Source: Candidatus Peribacter sp. UBA6535
GTDB lineage: Bacteria > Patescibacteriota > Gracilibacteria > Peribacterales > Peribacteraceae
Assembly: GCA_002436205.1 (NCBI GenBank)
Contig: DJKT01000032.1
Coordinates: 5,506-17,716 of the forward strand
Direction of reading: 5' to 3'
Length of the DNA: 12,211 nucleotides
The notes under the pieces were generated by a model. The model did not search any database. It was not told where the DNA came from and saw only the letters and a program-made list of their open reading frames with translations. Positions 11,572-12,211 of the stretch are shown piece after piece; the stretch's first letter is position 1, and each line of letters begins with the position of its first letter. A program made the position numbers and the translations under genes.

Positions 11572-12211
11572 TTATCTGTTCTCAAGATACTGATAAATTG
11601 CCACTGCAACCTCATCCCGTGTTAAAGCCCTGCCAGGTTGTAAGCTTGAAGATCTATTAGGAAAAAGGTGATACTTTTTTGCTACACCTGCATACTGATT
11701 AAACCAATCGGAAGTTGAAGTATCACTGTATCCATGAGAAAGATTTGTCTGCAAACCAAAAGTCAATGTCAGCATCTTTAAAAATTCCGCTGTATTTACA
11801 CCATTAGCAGGTTTAAATGTTCCATCAGGATGACCACTAATAATTCCTTTATTTGCAGCAGTTACTACATACTTTGCATACCACTGACCATCCAAAACAT
11901 CAGGAAATTTACCATTGTTTGATACAGAAGCCACTTCACCAAAACGAGCTAACAGTAGAAATTTTGCTGCTTCTGCTCTATTAACTTGTCGATCTCCCTT
12001 AAATTCACCATCTGGGAATCCGCCAATTACTGCTCGTCTGTAGAGTTCTGCAGAAGCCTTTCCTTCCAGAGTGGTGAGAGCTGTATCAGGAAAAGGATTA
12101 TTATATGCATCAAAGTTCACCAATACCTCATCCTCAAAACCAGCTGGAGGTAGTGTTGAATTTGCACTTTGCTGTTCACGATCATACCTCTCCCAACACT
12201 CATTACAAGAA
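11572..12211 (-). CDS. S-layer homology (SLH) domain protein, 5' truncated
   Basis: The frame is open to the window end, so the gene begins outside. A TTG at 12123 is not the likely start, because 29 more in-frame codons precede it. About 212 residues are visible. Numbered from that TTG they hold three SLH repeats: residues about 11-60 (FPDTAL, GFPDGEFKGDRQVNRAEAAK), 73-122 (FPDVLDGQWYAKYVV, GHPDGTFKPANGVNTAEFLK) and 132-180 (SDTSTSDWFNQYAG, ALTRDEVAVAIYQYL). The protein ends right after the third repeat. SLH triplets anchor proteins to cell-wall polysaccharide. The visible N-terminal part has closely spaced Cys residues (CNEC) followed by polar sequence. It may be a surface protein of the host, or element cargo that displays a protein on the cell surface. 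Confidence 0.88.
   Translation of the reverse strand, partial: SCNECWERYDREQQSANSTLPPAGFEDEVLVNFDAYNNPFPDTALTTLEGKASAELYRRAVIGGFPDGEFKGDRQVNRAEAAKFLLLARFGEVASVSNNGKFPDVLDGQWYAKYVVTAANKGIISGHPDGTFKPANGVNTAEFLKMLTLTFGLQTNLSHGYSDTSTSDWFNQYAGVAKKYHLFPNRSSSLQPGRALTRDEVAVAIYQYLENR

Larger units (their letters stand above)
6497..12211. mobile_element. Integrated (prophage-like) element at tRNA-Glu, right end outside window
   Basis: The start is set by the serine recombinase overlapping the tRNA. Contents are a recombinase with a small coupled upstream gene, a terminase small-subunit-like protein, a small membrane protein, an SLH-domain protein and a nested IS. The terminase suggests phage ancestry, but no large terminase, portal or capsid gene is visible. 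The SLH gene may be cargo or may already be host DNA. No attachment repeat is seen before the end of the window, so the extent is inferred. Confidence 0.5.

Noticed and set aside
1..12211. Alternative genetic code (TGA = Gly)
   Set aside because: uvrC, the recombinase, the nucleotidyltransferase and others end properly at TGA, and no gene is broken by internal TGA where Gly would be expected.

Overview
The window looks like part of a small, gene-dense bacterial genome. The most plausible source is a member of the Candidate Phyla Radiation (Patescibacteria), perhaps Peregrinibacteria or Peribacteria. This rests on general impression: tightly packed genes, a QEGLA-motif metallopeptidase, short CCTGCC/GGCAGG palindromes, and a small helical protein ahead of a serine recombinase. 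No marker gene settles it. TGA is used as a stop codon throughout, so the TGA=Gly code of Gracilibacteria/Absconditabacteria is not in use.

Positions 1-6537 read as host chromosome. A 5'-truncated DUF1704/MATCAP-like metallopeptidase (+) converges on a leftward group of three genes: family 2 glycosyltransferase, ribosomal protein L25, and a DUF3048 lipoprotein-like protein. Divergent from that group is uvrC, enlarged by about 120 residues inside its RNase H-like nuclease half. uvrC overlaps convergently with a leftward membrane PH-domain protein. The promoter/leader of the PH gene holds interlocking inverted repeats. A tRNA-Glu(CUC) with encoded CCA closes this section.

From the tRNA rightwards the DNA reads as an integrated element. 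A large serine recombinase (-) overlaps the 3' half of the tRNA, and its stop codon falls on the anticodon bases. A small helical protein overlaps its start. After a divergent regulatory region come a two-helix membrane protein (+), a phage terminase small-subunit-like protein (-) with a predicted leaderless promoter, and a 5'-truncated protein with three S-layer homology repeats (-). No second copy of the tRNA 3' end is visible, so the far end of the element, if present, lies beyond the window.

A complete insertion sequence (8588-10443, 1856 bp) sits in the divergent regulatory region of the element. It has near-perfect 24-bp terminal inverted repeats and a 9-bp target duplication (GCCTGCCGT). 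It carries an IS256/MULE-like transposase whose zinc-ribbon N-terminus is separated from any start codon by an A7 frameshift site, and a convergent passenger gene for a GSX10DXD nucleotidyltransferase. Removing the IS and one target copy restores a 114-nt sequence that can fold into a multi-branched structure closed by a perfect 12-bp stem. The IS may therefore have split a structured RNA or operator. The most novel points are this passenger-carrying IS, the structure it interrupts, and the nested recombinase/tRNA attachment site.
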